From M3007 sp031425035 (GTDB lineage Bacteria > Bacteroidota > Bacteroidia > Chitinophagales > Saprospiraceae), in NCBI GenBank assembly GCA_031425035.1, contig JANPIN010000061.1:37695-101694 (forward strand): 64,000 bases of DNA, written 5' to 3'. Shown piece by piece: positions 8,598 to 17,812 of the stretch. The stretch's first letter is position 1. Every line of letters begins with the position of its first letter. The notes below the pieces were generated by a model, which ran no database searches, was not told the DNA's origin, and worked only from the letters and a program-made list of their open reading frames with translations. The position numbers and the translations under genes are program-made.

Positions 8598-8859
8598 TTT
8601 ACAGTAGGGTAGAGTGGATAATGCCCACAATATAGAGCGGATTATAAAACTAGACATCCGCGATTATCTGATAAGCAAACGGCCGACAAAAGAGAAAGTG
8701 GCCATGGGCTGCTTTTGATATTTTTTCATCCTATCTTGCTGCAAAAAGTTTTTAAATCAGGCAAATTCAAGACATTATCTGCTGCATGACGGGTCCTTGA
8801 TGATTATTATCTACAAATGCATCACTTTGTGTCTGGCATATTTTTGATTAAAGAAGTAC

Positions 8860-9480
8860 ATGCACCAACTACACGAAACTGAAAAAACCCCACAGCAGCA
8901 TTTCCTGCTTCATCTGAAACAAGCTACTCAAAGCCGGCACGAAGCACTCGAACGAAATGCTTACCCGGCCGCGCTGATGAGTGCGGATCTAAACCGGGAG
9001 CGTTACCTGGATATTTTACAGCGTTTTTACGGATTTATTCTCCCCGTTGAAGAGCAGGTTTATCCCTGGTTAGCGAAGTTGTTGGCGCCGGTGAGCCGTT
9101 TCCAGCGTGCGGACTTACTACGCCTGGATCTGATTGCGCTCGGCATGTCCCAGGAAAATATACCAGGTCTTCCACAAATAACTATTTTACCGGAAATTAA
9201 GTCGATCGCCGCTGCTTTCGGCATGGTATACGTGCTGGAAGGCTCTAAGTTAGGCGGGCAATTTATCAGTCGCCACGTCCATCAGGTACTGGGACTTTCG
9301 CCGGCGCAGGGGCTTCTTTTTTTTCAGGGACATGGTCGGGAGACTGGGCAATACTGGAATGAGTTTCGGGAGGCTATGGCCAATTTTGCCGTTCATAAGC
9401 AGGAACAGCAAAATGTAGTGGCGGCGGCGGCACAAACTTTTGACGCTTTTAATTACTGGTTAGGATCTGAAGTAGGGTAA
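8860..9480 (+). CDS. bphO: Biliverdin-producing heme oxygenase (BphO type)
   Basis: 206 residues. It oxidises heme to biliverdin IXa, CO and Fe2+, supplying the chromophore for the phytochrome encoded immediately downstream. The proximal heme ligand is probably His27 in QATQSRHEALE. The distal-helix motif appears as YVLEGSKLGGQFIS, close to the E-G-x-x-LGG form of bacteriophytochrome-associated oxygenases. There is no signal peptide, so it is cytoplasmic. The stop at 9480 is two nucleotides before the phytochrome ATG, a tight two-gene operon. A -7-like TATTTTTG lies at 8839-8846. Confidence 0.92.
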   Translation: MHQLHETEKTPQQHFLLHLKQATQSRHEALERNAYPAALMSADLNRERYLDILQRFYGFILPVEEQVYPWLAKLLAPVSRFQRADLLRLDLIALGMSQENIPGLPQITILPEIKSIAAAFGMVYVLEGSKLGGQFISRHVHQVLGLSPAQGLLFFQGHGRETGQYWNEFREAMANFAVHKQEQQNVVAAAAQTFDAFNYWLGSEVG

Positions 9481-9482
9481 GC

Positions 9483-11747
9483 ATGACAACAAAAGATATT
9501 CGTTACACGGGTCATACCGACCCGGAAAACTGTGAAAGTGAGCCTATTCATATTCCCGGCAGCATTCAACCGCACGGGTTATTGCTGGGTATAAATAGGA
9601 TAGATCACACGGTGCAGTACTGTTCGGCTAATTCGGAGTTATTTCTACACCTGCCGCCTGCCCTGGTTTTGGGCAAACAACTCTCCTCAATCATCGGGGA
9701 AGCTGCCTGTACGGACCTGTTGGCACATGCTGCCAGGGAAACGCCTGACCATGCATACCGCCTCGACTTTCAAGGTAGGCCGTATAACACCACTATACAT
9801 GTGAGCGGTGATATGCTGGTGCTGGAAATGGAGCCATTTCCGGACGGTTATATGCCCATACCGGATTTGTATGTGCAAACCAGTAATTTCGTAAAATTCA
9901 TGGAATCGTCGGCGAATTTGCAGGTGCTTTCCCAACATGTTGCCGATGAGATCCGAAAAATCACGGGGTATGACCGGGTCATGGTCTATCGCTTCGATGA
10001 ACATTATAATGGCGAAGTGTTTGCCGAAAGCAAACAGGAGGAACTGGAGCCTTTTCTGAACCTGCATTACCCGCATACCGATATTCCGCTGCAGGCCCGC
10101 CAGCTCTACCTGCGTAATCTGATGCGCATGATCGGCGATGTACGTTATGCTCCGGTACCGATTATGACGCATATTCCGAACAGTGATTTTCAGTCCCTGG
10201 ATCTTAGTTTATCCGTACTGCGCAGCGTTTCGCCCATCCACATAGAATATTTACAAAACATGGGGGTGGAAGCCACGCTGACTATTTCCCTGGTGCACGA
10301 TAAAAAACTGTGGGGACTGGTGGCCTGTCACCATTACAGCCCGAAAATCCTGCCCCATTATACCCGTCTGTTTGCTAAGTTACAGGCTCATTTCCTATCC
10401 TCTCAAATTGAGGTCCGGCAATCCGCTGATGAATATGAGTATGCCATCCGGATCAATGCCATGCTGGATAACCTGCTGGCGCAATTTAGTGAAACCGGGC
10501 AGCTGGAAGCGCAATTGCAACAGAATAAAGCCATCTTAGAGGTGGTAAATGCTACCGGCTTTGCCATCATCAACCGGAATACTGTTTTTTCGGTGGGTAA
10601 GGTGCCTGGCGCCGAACAACTTCGTAGACTGATAACCTGGCTCGATACGCATAGCAAAACCGAATTTTTTTATACTTCCAAACTAAGTGATTATTACCCT
10701 CCGGCGGCCAACTTGTCGGCAACAGCAGCCGGCCTTTTTTATCATTCATTTCCCGAGCTTAACCGTCAGTGCGTCATCTGGTTTCGTGGCGAAGTGGAAG
10801 AAACGATCCTGTGGGCAGGCAGACCCGACAAGAAGGAAGACCCTGCCGATCGCTTATCGCCGCGGAAATCCTTTGAAGCCTGGAAGCAATCGGTAAAATT
10901 TCAAAGTCCGGTCTGGAGGGCTCCAGAAATAAGCGCGGCCATGCGCCTGGCGACCAATATTCAACATCAGTTCCGGCTACGCGATATCACTGCCGAGGAA
11001 GAAAAATACCGCAACCTCAGCGCACATTTACAGGATATAAATGAGGAGTTATCCAACTTCAATTATATCTGTAGTCATGACTTGCAGGAGCCACTGCGTA
11101 AAATCCGCATTTTCACGGAGTTACTGTATAAGAATCTGGAGGACCTAACCCTGGCCGACAGCTATTATTCCAAAATACAAAGTTCGGCGGAAAGAATGAG
11201 CGGCCTGATCCAGGATCTGCTTAACTATGCGCGGGTGGCGAAGACCGATGAATCTTTCGTGACCACCGATCTGAATAAAATCCTGCAAAATGTACGGGAA
11301 GATTTTGAATTATTGATTCGCCAGAAAGACGCTACAATTAGCAGCGGGTTATTACCGGTTATACAGGCTATTCCTTTTCAGATTAATCAGTTATTCTATA
11401 ATCTGATCAGTAATTCATTGAAATTCTCGAATGAAAATCCTGTTATCCTGATTACTGCCGAGTCTTTATTGCCGGAGGAAATAGCGAAATTACCGCAGTT
11501 AAACCCTGAATATAGCTACGTATTAATAACCTTCAGCGATCAGGGAATCGGCTTCGAACAACATTTTGCCAACAAGATCTTTGAAATTTTCAAACGGCTG
11601 CATGGCAACTATGCGTTCAGTGGAACGGGCATCGGACTGGCACTTTGCAAGAAAATTGTGGATAATCATCATGGCTGGATCACGGCGCAAAGTGCACCTG
11701 GCAAAGGCGCTGTCTTTCGGGTGTATTTACCTACCCGGCAATTATGA
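9483..11747 (+). CDS. bphP: Bacteriophytochrome histidine kinase
   Basis: 754 residues. Red/far-red photoreceptor kinase using biliverdin. N-terminal PAS domain with chromophore-attaching Cys17 in DPENCESEPIHIPGSIQPHG. GAF domain with the DIP motif (Asp200 in YPHTDIPLQARQLY, so PASDIP is PHTDIP here). PHY domain with the tongue motif SPRKSFEAW (about residues 457-465). A short coiled linker leads to a HisKA domain with His532 in SHDLQEPLRK. HATPase follows with N, G1 and G2 boxes (LISNSLKFSN, FSDQGIGFE, GTGIGLALCKKIV). No receiver domain is attached and no response regulator follows, so its partner is elsewhere. Confidence 0.95.
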   Translation: MTTKDIRYTGHTDPENCESEPIHIPGSIQPHGLLLGINRIDHTVQYCSANSELFLHLPPALVLGKQLSSIIGEAACTDLLAHAARETPDHAYRLDFQGRPYNTTIHVSGDMLVLEMEPFPDGYMPIPDLYVQTSNFVKFMESSANLQVLSQHVADEIRKITGYDRVMVYRFDEHYNGEVFAESKQEELEPFLNLHYPHTDIPLQARQLYLRNLMRMIGDVRYAPVPIMTHIPNSDFQSLDLSLSVLRSVSPIHIEYLQNMGVEATLTISLVHDKKLWGLVACHHYSPKILPHYTRLFAKLQAHFLSSQIEVRQSADEYEYAIRINAMLDNLLAQFSETGQLEAQLQQNKAILEVVNATGFAIINRNTVFSVGKVPGAEQLRRLITWLDTHSKTEFFYTSKLSDYYPPAANLSATAAGLFYHSFPELNRQCVIWFRGEVEETILWAGRPDKKEDPADRLSPRKSFEAWKQSVKFQSPVWRAPEISAAMRLATNIQHQFRLRDITAEEEKYRNLSAHLQDINEELSNFNYICSHDLQEPLRKIRIFTELLYKNLEDLTLADSYYSKIQSSAERMSGLIQDLLNYARVAKTDESFVTTDLNKILQNVREDFELLIRQKDATISSGLLPVIQAIPFQINQLFYNLISNSLKFSNENPVILITAESLLPEEIAKLPQLNPEYSYVLITFSDQGIGFEQHFANKIFEIFKRLHGNYAFSGTGIGLALCKKIVDNHHGWITAQSAPGKGAVFRVYLPTRQL

Positions 11748-11813
11748 ATTGCATCCGGCAATAATTTTACGGTATACAGGTTTGGCTTTATTTCATCCTT
11801 TTAACCGTACCAA

Positions 11814-14306
11814 ATGCTTAAATCTTTCCTATTATCCGGTTTATGCTTTTTCTTTTTAGCCGCTTTATCCGCACAGCCGACCACCTGGTCGTCCCGGGGC
11901 GTCGGCGGCGGCGGCGCACTCTTTTCACCGGCCATTAATCCGGCGAACAATGACGAGTTCTTTGTCGCCTGCGACCTATCCGCACTGTTTCATACCACTG
12001 ACTTTGGCCTGCACTATAACCTGGTGCATTTCAATCAATTGCAGGGCGGCCATAACTCCAAAGCAAGTTATACCAGTACCCCCGGCCTCCTGTACTGCGT
12101 GCGGTATGCCAATGATCAGGTCATTCCCGTTCGCAGCACGGATGGTGGGCAGACCTGGCTCAAACTGCCCGGTAACCCCGACGACAGCGAAGAGACCTTC
12201 AGTATCTGGGCCGATTACAACCACCCGAACCGCGTCGTGCTGGCTTATTATGGCCAGATCTATTTCAGCGCAAATAGTGGCGCGACCTTCAACCCGATCC
12301 ATACGGCGCTTTCCAATGGCTCGGGCTGCCTGGTTGGCGGGGCATTTTTTGATGGAGAAAATATCTACCTGGGTACCAATGACGGCGTACTAGTTTCCGG
12401 CAACGGCGGCTCCACCTGGTCCACCGCTGCGCTGACCGGCCTGCCCGCCAACGAACGCATTTTTTCTTTCGCTGCCGCAAAATCGGGGACCACCACGCGC
12501 TTTTTTTGCCTGACCGGCGACGTGGGCGATGTCTACGTGGGCCTGCCCGGCTCGGACTACTGGAATTTCATGAAAGGCGTTTACGCTTGTGATTACGGCC
12601 AAACCACCTGGAACCCGCGACTGGGTGGCATTACGGCTGGCGTGGATTTCCCCATGTTCGTGGATATGGCGGAAAATGATATTTCCACTGTGTACCTGGC
12701 CGGCAGCAACAGCAGCAGCGAACCCATTATTTTAAAAACCACCAATGCCGGAGCCAACTGGGCCAACACGTTTTTAACCGCTAACAATCAGAATATCCTG
12801 ACCGGCTGGAGTGGCTTCGGGGGCGACCGCGGCTGGTCGTATGGCGAAAGTCCGTTCGGGTTCGACGTAGCAGCGAACAATGCCAACGCCGTTATTTTCG
12901 GTGATTTCGGCTTTATCCATAAAACGAACAATGGTGGTCAAAGCTGGCAGCAGGCTTACCTGGATGTCGCCGATCAACATCCGCTGAACCAACCCACGCC
13001 GGACAAAAAAGCCTACCACAGCGTGGGGCTGGAAAACACGACCTGCTGGCAGGTGCACTGGGTGAACGCCACTACGATGTTTGCCGGGTACTCCGACATT
13101 CGCGGCGTGCGCAGTACGGACGGCGGGCAGAGCTGGTCCTTCAATTATACAGGCACCAATGCGAACTCGATCTATCGCCTGGCCCAGCATAGCAATGGTA
13201 CGCTCTTCGCCGCTACCAGTAATATTCATGATATGTACCAGAGCACGCGCCTGGCCGATAATCCGCTGGATAACGGCGATAGCGAGGGCAAGCTCCTGTA
13301 TTCTGCGGACCAGGGCGCAAGCTGGCAACTCCTCCATGCTTTCGGCCACCCGGTTTTCTGGATCGCGCTGGATCCCAACCACCCGACCCGCGCCTACGCC
13401 AGTGTGATCCACTACGGCGGCGGTGCCGGCAGCGGTGGGGTGTATCGCTGCGACGACCTGCAAAACCTCGGCACCTCCACCTGGACGCTGCTGCCCAGTC
13501 CGCCGCGCACGGAAAAACACCCGGCCTCGATCATCGTGCTGAACGACGGTCAGGTATTATGCTCCTATTCAGGTCGCAGGAACGCCAGTGGTTTTACCAA
13601 TAGTTCCGGCGCTTTCCTGTACGATCCGGCCACGAATGCCTGGGCCGACGTCTCCGCACCCGGCATGCACTACTGGACCAAAGACATCGTGCCGACGCCG
13701 AATGACCCGGCCCAGAACACCTGGTATGCCGCAGTTTTCAGCGGCTGGGGCGGGGCGCCCAACGGCCTCGGCGGCTTGTACCGTACTTTGGATCGCGGCC
13801 AGAACTGGACCAATATTACCGGCACACAGTTTGACCGCGTCACGTCCATCACTTTCAATCCCTTGAATGCCAAGCAGGTGTATTTAACCACCGAGCAACA
13901 AGGGCTGTGGATGACCAATGACGTGAGCGTGGCGAATCCCATGTTCATACCGGTCAGCAGTTACGATTATCGCCAGCCGGAGCGGGTGTTTTTCAACCCG
14001 TATAACCCGGCGGAAATCTGGGTGAGCAGTTTCGGGAACGGCATGCGCATGGGCAGTGCGGCGACTATTGGCACGGCGGAAGTGGCTCCGGAAAACATGC
14101 TGGCCGTATTTCCCAATCCAACAACGGACCGGGTGACGGTACAGGCGCAAACCGCCGGCGAAATGCGCTTGTATGATGCCCTGGGAATATTGCAACGTCG
14201 CCAATCCGTACAGAAAGGCGACGTGCAGGTGGATCTTACTGGTTTGCCAACGGGTTTGTACCGGATTTTTTTAAACGACCAAATGACGGAAGTGATCAAA
14301 AAATGA
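11814..14306 (+). CDS. Secreted BNR/Asp-box (sortilin- or GH74-like) propeller protein with T9SS sorting domain
   Basis: 830 residues. Signal peptide MLKSFLLSGLCFFFLAALSA. At least six Asp-box motifs of form S/T-x-D-x-G-x-x-W are spread through the body: STDGGQTW, TTNAGANW, TNNGGQSW, STDGGQSW, SADQGASW, TLDRGQNW. These are characteristic of VPS10/sortilin and GH74-type beta-propellers. The C-terminus begins LAVFPNPTTDRVTV and ends LPTGLYRIFLNDQMTEVIKK, a T9SS type A sorting domain. Whether it hydrolyses a glycan (GH74 xyloglucanases share the fold) cannot be told from motifs alone. It ends nine nucleotides before the stop of the convergent 14316-17669 gene, another Asp-box protein. Confidence 0.85.
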   Translation: MLKSFLLSGLCFFFLAALSAQPTTWSSRGVGGGGALFSPAINPANNDEFFVACDLSALFHTTDFGLHYNLVHFNQLQGGHNSKASYTSTPGLLYCVRYANDQVIPVRSTDGGQTWLKLPGNPDDSEETFSIWADYNHPNRVVLAYYGQIYFSANSGATFNPIHTALSNGSGCLVGGAFFDGENIYLGTNDGVLVSGNGGSTWSTAALTGLPANERIFSFAAAKSGTTTRFFCLTGDVGDVYVGLPGSDYWNFMKGVYACDYGQTTWNPRLGGITAGVDFPMFVDMAENDISTVYLAGSNSSSEPIILKTTNAGANWANTFLTANNQNILTGWSGFGGDRGWSYGESPFGFDVAANNANAVIFGDFGFIHKTNNGGQSWQQAYLDVADQHPLNQPTPDKKAYHSVGLENTTCWQVHWVNATTMFAGYSDIRGVRSTDGGQSWSFNYTGTNANSIYRLAQHSNGTLFAATSNIHDMYQSTRLADNPLDNGDSEGKLLYSADQGASWQLLHAFGHPVFWIALDPNHPTRAYASVIHYGGGAGSGGVYRCDDLQNLGTSTWTLLPSPPRTEKHPASIIVLNDGQVLCSYSGRRNASGFTNSSGAFLYDPATNAWADVSAPGMHYWTKDIVPTPNDPAQNTWYAAVFSGWGGAPNGLGGLYRTLDRGQNWTNITGTQFDRVTSITFNPLNAKQVYLTTEQQGLWMTNDVSVANPMFIPVSSYDYRQPERVFFNPYNPAEIWVSSFGNGMRMGSAATIGTAEVAPENMLAVFPNPTTDRVTVQAQTAGEMRLYDALGILQRRQSVQKGDVQVDLTGLPTGLYRIFLNDQMTEVIKK

Positions 14307-14315
14307 TTGCGCTTA

Positions 14316-17300
14316 TCACTGTACAATGAAAGGTGCCGCCCATTGCTGGCGATTTACACGCACCACGAGGCGATAGTTACCGGCGGGCAGATTTTGTAAT
14401 GCATGCTGAAAGTGGATTTCAACAGCGGCGTCCTGCCAGTTTTGCAGCAGCGTTTGTACCAGGCGGCCCTGCTGATCATAAACCGCAGCCTGCATGATGC
14501 CCGCCGGTACCATGTGCATGGTCCAGTATAATTGATCATGCACCGGATTCGGCGTTATTCCCAGGGAGGAAGCCGTGTTCCATAGGGCTTTTGTCCCCGA
14601 TGCTGCGGGATTGAACACTGCGGTTTTGGTCATGTTGGTCAGTACAGGCCGGTTAATATCGAAGTAAATACTGGCCTGATTAGTCAAGGTGTCGCCGACC
14701 AGTAGGTTGTTTTTTGCGGCAATACGGAACAGGACGTAACCATGCGAGGCCGGTTCATTGGTCGAACTATCGGGCAGCAAAATGTTATCGAAACGCCAGC
14801 GGACTACGCCGGGGTCATCGACGGTGATGCGGTACGGATGACTGGCGGAAAGCATTTCGAGGCTCGACCAGTCCAGCCAGTTAGAAAGCGTATCCGCGAC
14901 GATCACGTTGAAAGCCGTATCGCTGCCGGTGTTCTGGAAACGGATCAGGTAAGTCAGTTTTTTATCCGTTATGGATAATTCGCCGTTCGGGCTGGCCGTA
15001 AAAGCCGTTTTGTCATTGGGATCGTAACTGCCGGTCAGGCGAAAATAGCGCGATAAATGATGGTTGTTCGGCTGGCCATCGGTATAGGGTGCCAGCAGAT
15101 TGGCCTGTAATGGAATGAAATGATTGATCAGGTCGGGATTAGGCGTGATCGCGATATGTACTTTAAAGGTGACGCTGGCAAATACCCCTATGTCCGGCAA
15201 AACGAATTCCACCGAATGGTTGGTCACGCTGCCGGCGGCTGGTGAGGCCGATAAATAAAGCACCGTATCTGCCGGGAAATTAATTTGCAGCGTCGCACCG
15301 CCCGCCACCGGTTGCACGCCCTTGTTCGTCATCACGACTATAATGTCGCCTTCAAATCCGGGGCGCAGACCGATAGGCGCCAACTCCAGCGACAGATCGG
15401 CGTACGGCTGCGGATCGAATGCGATGTTCAAAGCATTTACACTGCCGGTACTGATCGGAATATTGCTCAGGTTTTGGCAGGGCGAAACGCCGGCCTGGGC
15501 ATAGGGTTGTAGTTGCAGGTTATAGGATTGGGTGGGGAGCACCCGCCGGATAAGTCCGTCGGTGCCGGTGGCGCCCAAAAAATTACCGGGTTGAAAAACG
15601 ACCGTTTGTTCCGGTACGCCTTCTTCGCCTGGGTCATGCAGGCAGTTCTGGTTACGATCCAGGTAAATATCCACCAGCGCCGTACCAAACTGCTGATATT
15701 GCAAACCATCCAATAGCGGTTGTAGTTCCGTACGCACAACCTCTTTGAATGGGTAACCCGAGCCGTATAAATACCCGTCCTCGATCAGGAAACTACTCGC
15801 ATTCAGCCAGGCGCTGTCTTGAAAAGTCACACCACTCACCCCGGCATTATTCGATATGTAAACGCCGTTACTGCTGTATGGCCAGGAATTCAAATTAAAC
15901 ACGCTCAGACTGTCCAGTTGGGTCAGGCTGCGAAAATAGCTGGGTGCTTGCAGGGTTTGGCTGAAACTTTGTCCCCAGTCCGTACTCAAATAGGCGTACT
16001 TATTGACGCGATTGGAAACGATTAATCGCCCGTCACCCGTCAAAATCAGGTCGTTCTGGTGACTTGGGCCCATGTCGGCATTAAAAGTGATGTTCTGCCA
16101 GCTGCCCCCGGCATCGTATGAGTAATGCAGTACGCTTGGGTCTACAAAAAAGATGGTATCACCCTTGGCCACAAAAGCGTCGAAGGGCGGATTGGGGTCG
16201 TTTATTTGTTGCCAGCTTGTGCCCTGGTCAGACGAAATATACAGTTCAGTCGTGGTGGAAAGGTTGAATAAATAGTATAATTTCTGTTGATTGACGTCGG
16301 CAACCACCCGGCTGAACCCACTGCCGGGGTGATCGAACACCTCGCTCCAGTTCGCTCCGCCATCGTCCGAACGAAACACTTTGTCGTTAAAACTGCTGCC
16401 ACCGGTCACGAATAATTTGCCCTGTAGGTCCGCCATATTCGACCAGTCATAAGTTTGTGGGGGCAGCCCGTTCGGCTGAAAATGCGACCAGTTCAAGCCA
16501 TCCATGGAACGGTATAAAAAGCCCGGCTGCATCCACAGTAGATTCTGGTGACGCTGAATATAAGAGGAAAATACCTGCGAACCGGTTGGTGGGGCATTCC
16601 AGCTCAGTCCGTTATCACTGGAACGCAGGCTGGTAATGCCTAATAAATACAACTCGTTGCCTACCGCACGAAAATCGGGCGGATAAGAATTGGTATAGGT
16701 ATAAGGCTGAAAAGTCTGTAGATTCGCATTCGTCGGTGCAGTGGCCGGCGCCCGGTAAAAACCGCCGTAGCGATCGAATAAATTAAAATAACCGTCTTTT
16801 AAAAGACAGGCTAAATAAGCGGGTGAACTTGACGACTGTAAAGCAGCGCTGTTCAACCAGTCGGTACTGGTGTAGGTCGACTGGTCGGCAAAAGCGATAA
16901 ATTGTCCATTAATACTATAAGCTTCTATGAAATTATCTTTATCCGGGAAAGAGATGAAGTGCAGATCTGAGAAATCCGGCTGCTGAGCCGCCAGTATATA
17001 ATTTGTAAAGCCGATATTATAAAAAAACCAGCCCTCGCTACCGGATATTTTATTCTCCAGGTTACTTAAATTGTCCACTCCGAAGTTATTCATTGTGGTT
17101 TTTGCCCAGCTCAGTCCGGCATCGGTGGAGTAATAAGAATGTAAATACGCGGTACCCTGCGCATTATCTCTATAAGTTAAAAAAAGCACACCATTTACTT
17201 CCCGGAAAATGCCTTCTTTTATATAATTATACGGCGGATTTCCAACCGTCGTATCCTTAATTTCGTGCGCGACGGCAAAGGAAATGCCGCCATCTACTGA

Positions 17301-17669
17301 GCGGTAAATGCGTAGATTCTGTTCTGCAAATTGGGAACTGATATCGTGTTTTTCATATTCCACCACAAATAAATTATTGCTGAAATACCCCAGGTGAAGA
17401 ATGTGTTTGCCACTAAAAAAGCCATTAGGCGTCCAGGTTAAACCGTTATCGGCACTTTGCTGGAGCTGACCGCCATCCAGGAAGAAATAATTACTGCTTT
17501 TTCCACTGGCAAAGCTGCCGTACAACGTATTTCCGACGTTTACCAGATCGCGGGGACTTTCCGCTGCGCCGCCTAGGCGTTCGGTTTGTACGAGTACGGC
17601 CGGGAATTGCGTTAAACCGGGGTTTGGCAGCATTAATCCTGCAAATAAACAAAGTAGAAGCTGTTTCAT
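14316..17669 (-). CDS. Very large secreted Asp-box protein with DUF11-like/conserved repeat and T9SS sorting domain
   Basis: 1117 residues. Signal peptide KQLLLCLFAGLMLPNPGLTQ. The first 650 residues contain Asp-box-like repeats (SVDGGISF, STDAGLSW, SSDNGLSW, SDDGGANW, SSDQGTSW, STDWGQSF), suggesting a propeller. Next is an SdrB/Cna-like segment (VDIYLDRNQNCLHDPGEEGV). A domain with SYDPNDKTAF, LTYLIRFQNTGSDTAFNV and LTNQASIYFDINRPVLTN follows; this module is very common just before the sorting signal in Bacteroidota. The C-terminus starts LGITPNPVHDQLYW and ends in a Por-type sorting domain. It is convergent with the smaller Asp-box gene at 11814, so the two may act on similar substrates. 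Confidence 0.85.
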   Translation of the reverse strand: MKQLLLCLFAGLMLPNPGLTQFPAVLVQTERLGGAAESPRDLVNVGNTLYGSFASGKSSNYFFLDGGQLQQSADNGLTWTPNGFFSGKHILHLGYFSNNLFVVEYEKHDISSQFAEQNLRIYRSVDGGISFAVAHEIKDTTVGNPPYNYIKEGIFREVNGVLFLTYRDNAQGTAYLHSYYSTDAGLSWAKTTMNNFGVDNLSNLENKISGSEGWFFYNIGFTNYILAAQQPDFSDLHFISFPDKDNFIEAYSINGQFIAFADQSTYTSTDWLNSAALQSSSSPAYLACLLKDGYFNLFDRYGGFYRAPATAPTNANLQTFQPYTYTNSYPPDFRAVGNELYLLGITSLRSSDNGLSWNAPPTGSQVFSSYIQRHQNLLWMQPGFLYRSMDGLNWSHFQPNGLPPQTYDWSNMADLQGKLFVTGGSSFNDKVFRSDDGGANWSEVFDHPGSGFSRVVADVNQQKLYYLFNLSTTTELYISSDQGTSWQQINDPNPPFDAFVAKGDTIFFVDPSVLHYSYDAGGSWQNITFNADMGPSHQNDLILTGDGRLIVSNRVNKYAYLSTDWGQSFSQTLQAPSYFRSLTQLDSLSVFNLNSWPYSSNGVYISNNAGVSGVTFQDSAWLNASSFLIEDGYLYGSGYPFKEVVRTELQPLLDGLQYQQFGTALVDIYLDRNQNCLHDPGEEGVPEQTVVFQPGNFLGATGTDGLIRRVLPTQSYNLQLQPYAQAGVSPCQNLSNIPISTGSVNALNIAFDPQPYADLSLELAPIGLRPGFEGDIIVVMTNKGVQPVAGGATLQINFPADTVLYLSASPAAGSVTNHSVEFVLPDIGVFASVTFKVHIAITPNPDLINHFIPLQANLLAPYTDGQPNNHHLSRYFRLTGSYDPNDKTAFTASPNGELSITDKKLTYLIRFQNTGSDTAFNVIVADTLSNWLDWSSLEMLSASHPYRITVDDPGVVRWRFDNILLPDSSTNEPASHGYVLFRIAAKNNLLVGDTLTNQASIYFDINRPVLTNMTKTAVFNPAASGTKALWNTASSLGITPNPVHDQLYWTMHMVPAGIMQAAVYDQQGRLVQTLLQNWQDAAVEIHFQHALQNLPAGNYRLVVRVNRQQWAAPFIVQ

Positions 17670-17724
17670 AAGAAAGTGGTTTTATGAAGGATACCAGTTA
17701 TTTATATAGCGCTGCTTTAACCAT

Positions 17725-17787
17725 AAAAAAAACAGGCTGACGAGGTTTTTATCAGGTTCTAACCTAATGCGAAACATCATCAGCCTG
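17725..17787 (-). terminator. Intrinsic terminator after the alpha-2-macroglobulin gene
   Basis: On the minus strand, CAGGCTGA and TCAGCCTG form an 8-bp stem around a long loop, followed by eight T residues (the A-run at 17725-17732 on the plus strand). It is placed 25-90 nt beyond the stop at 17813. Confidence 0.65.
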
Positions 17788-17812
17788 CAATTATTAGCGA
17801 CAACTGCCTGTT

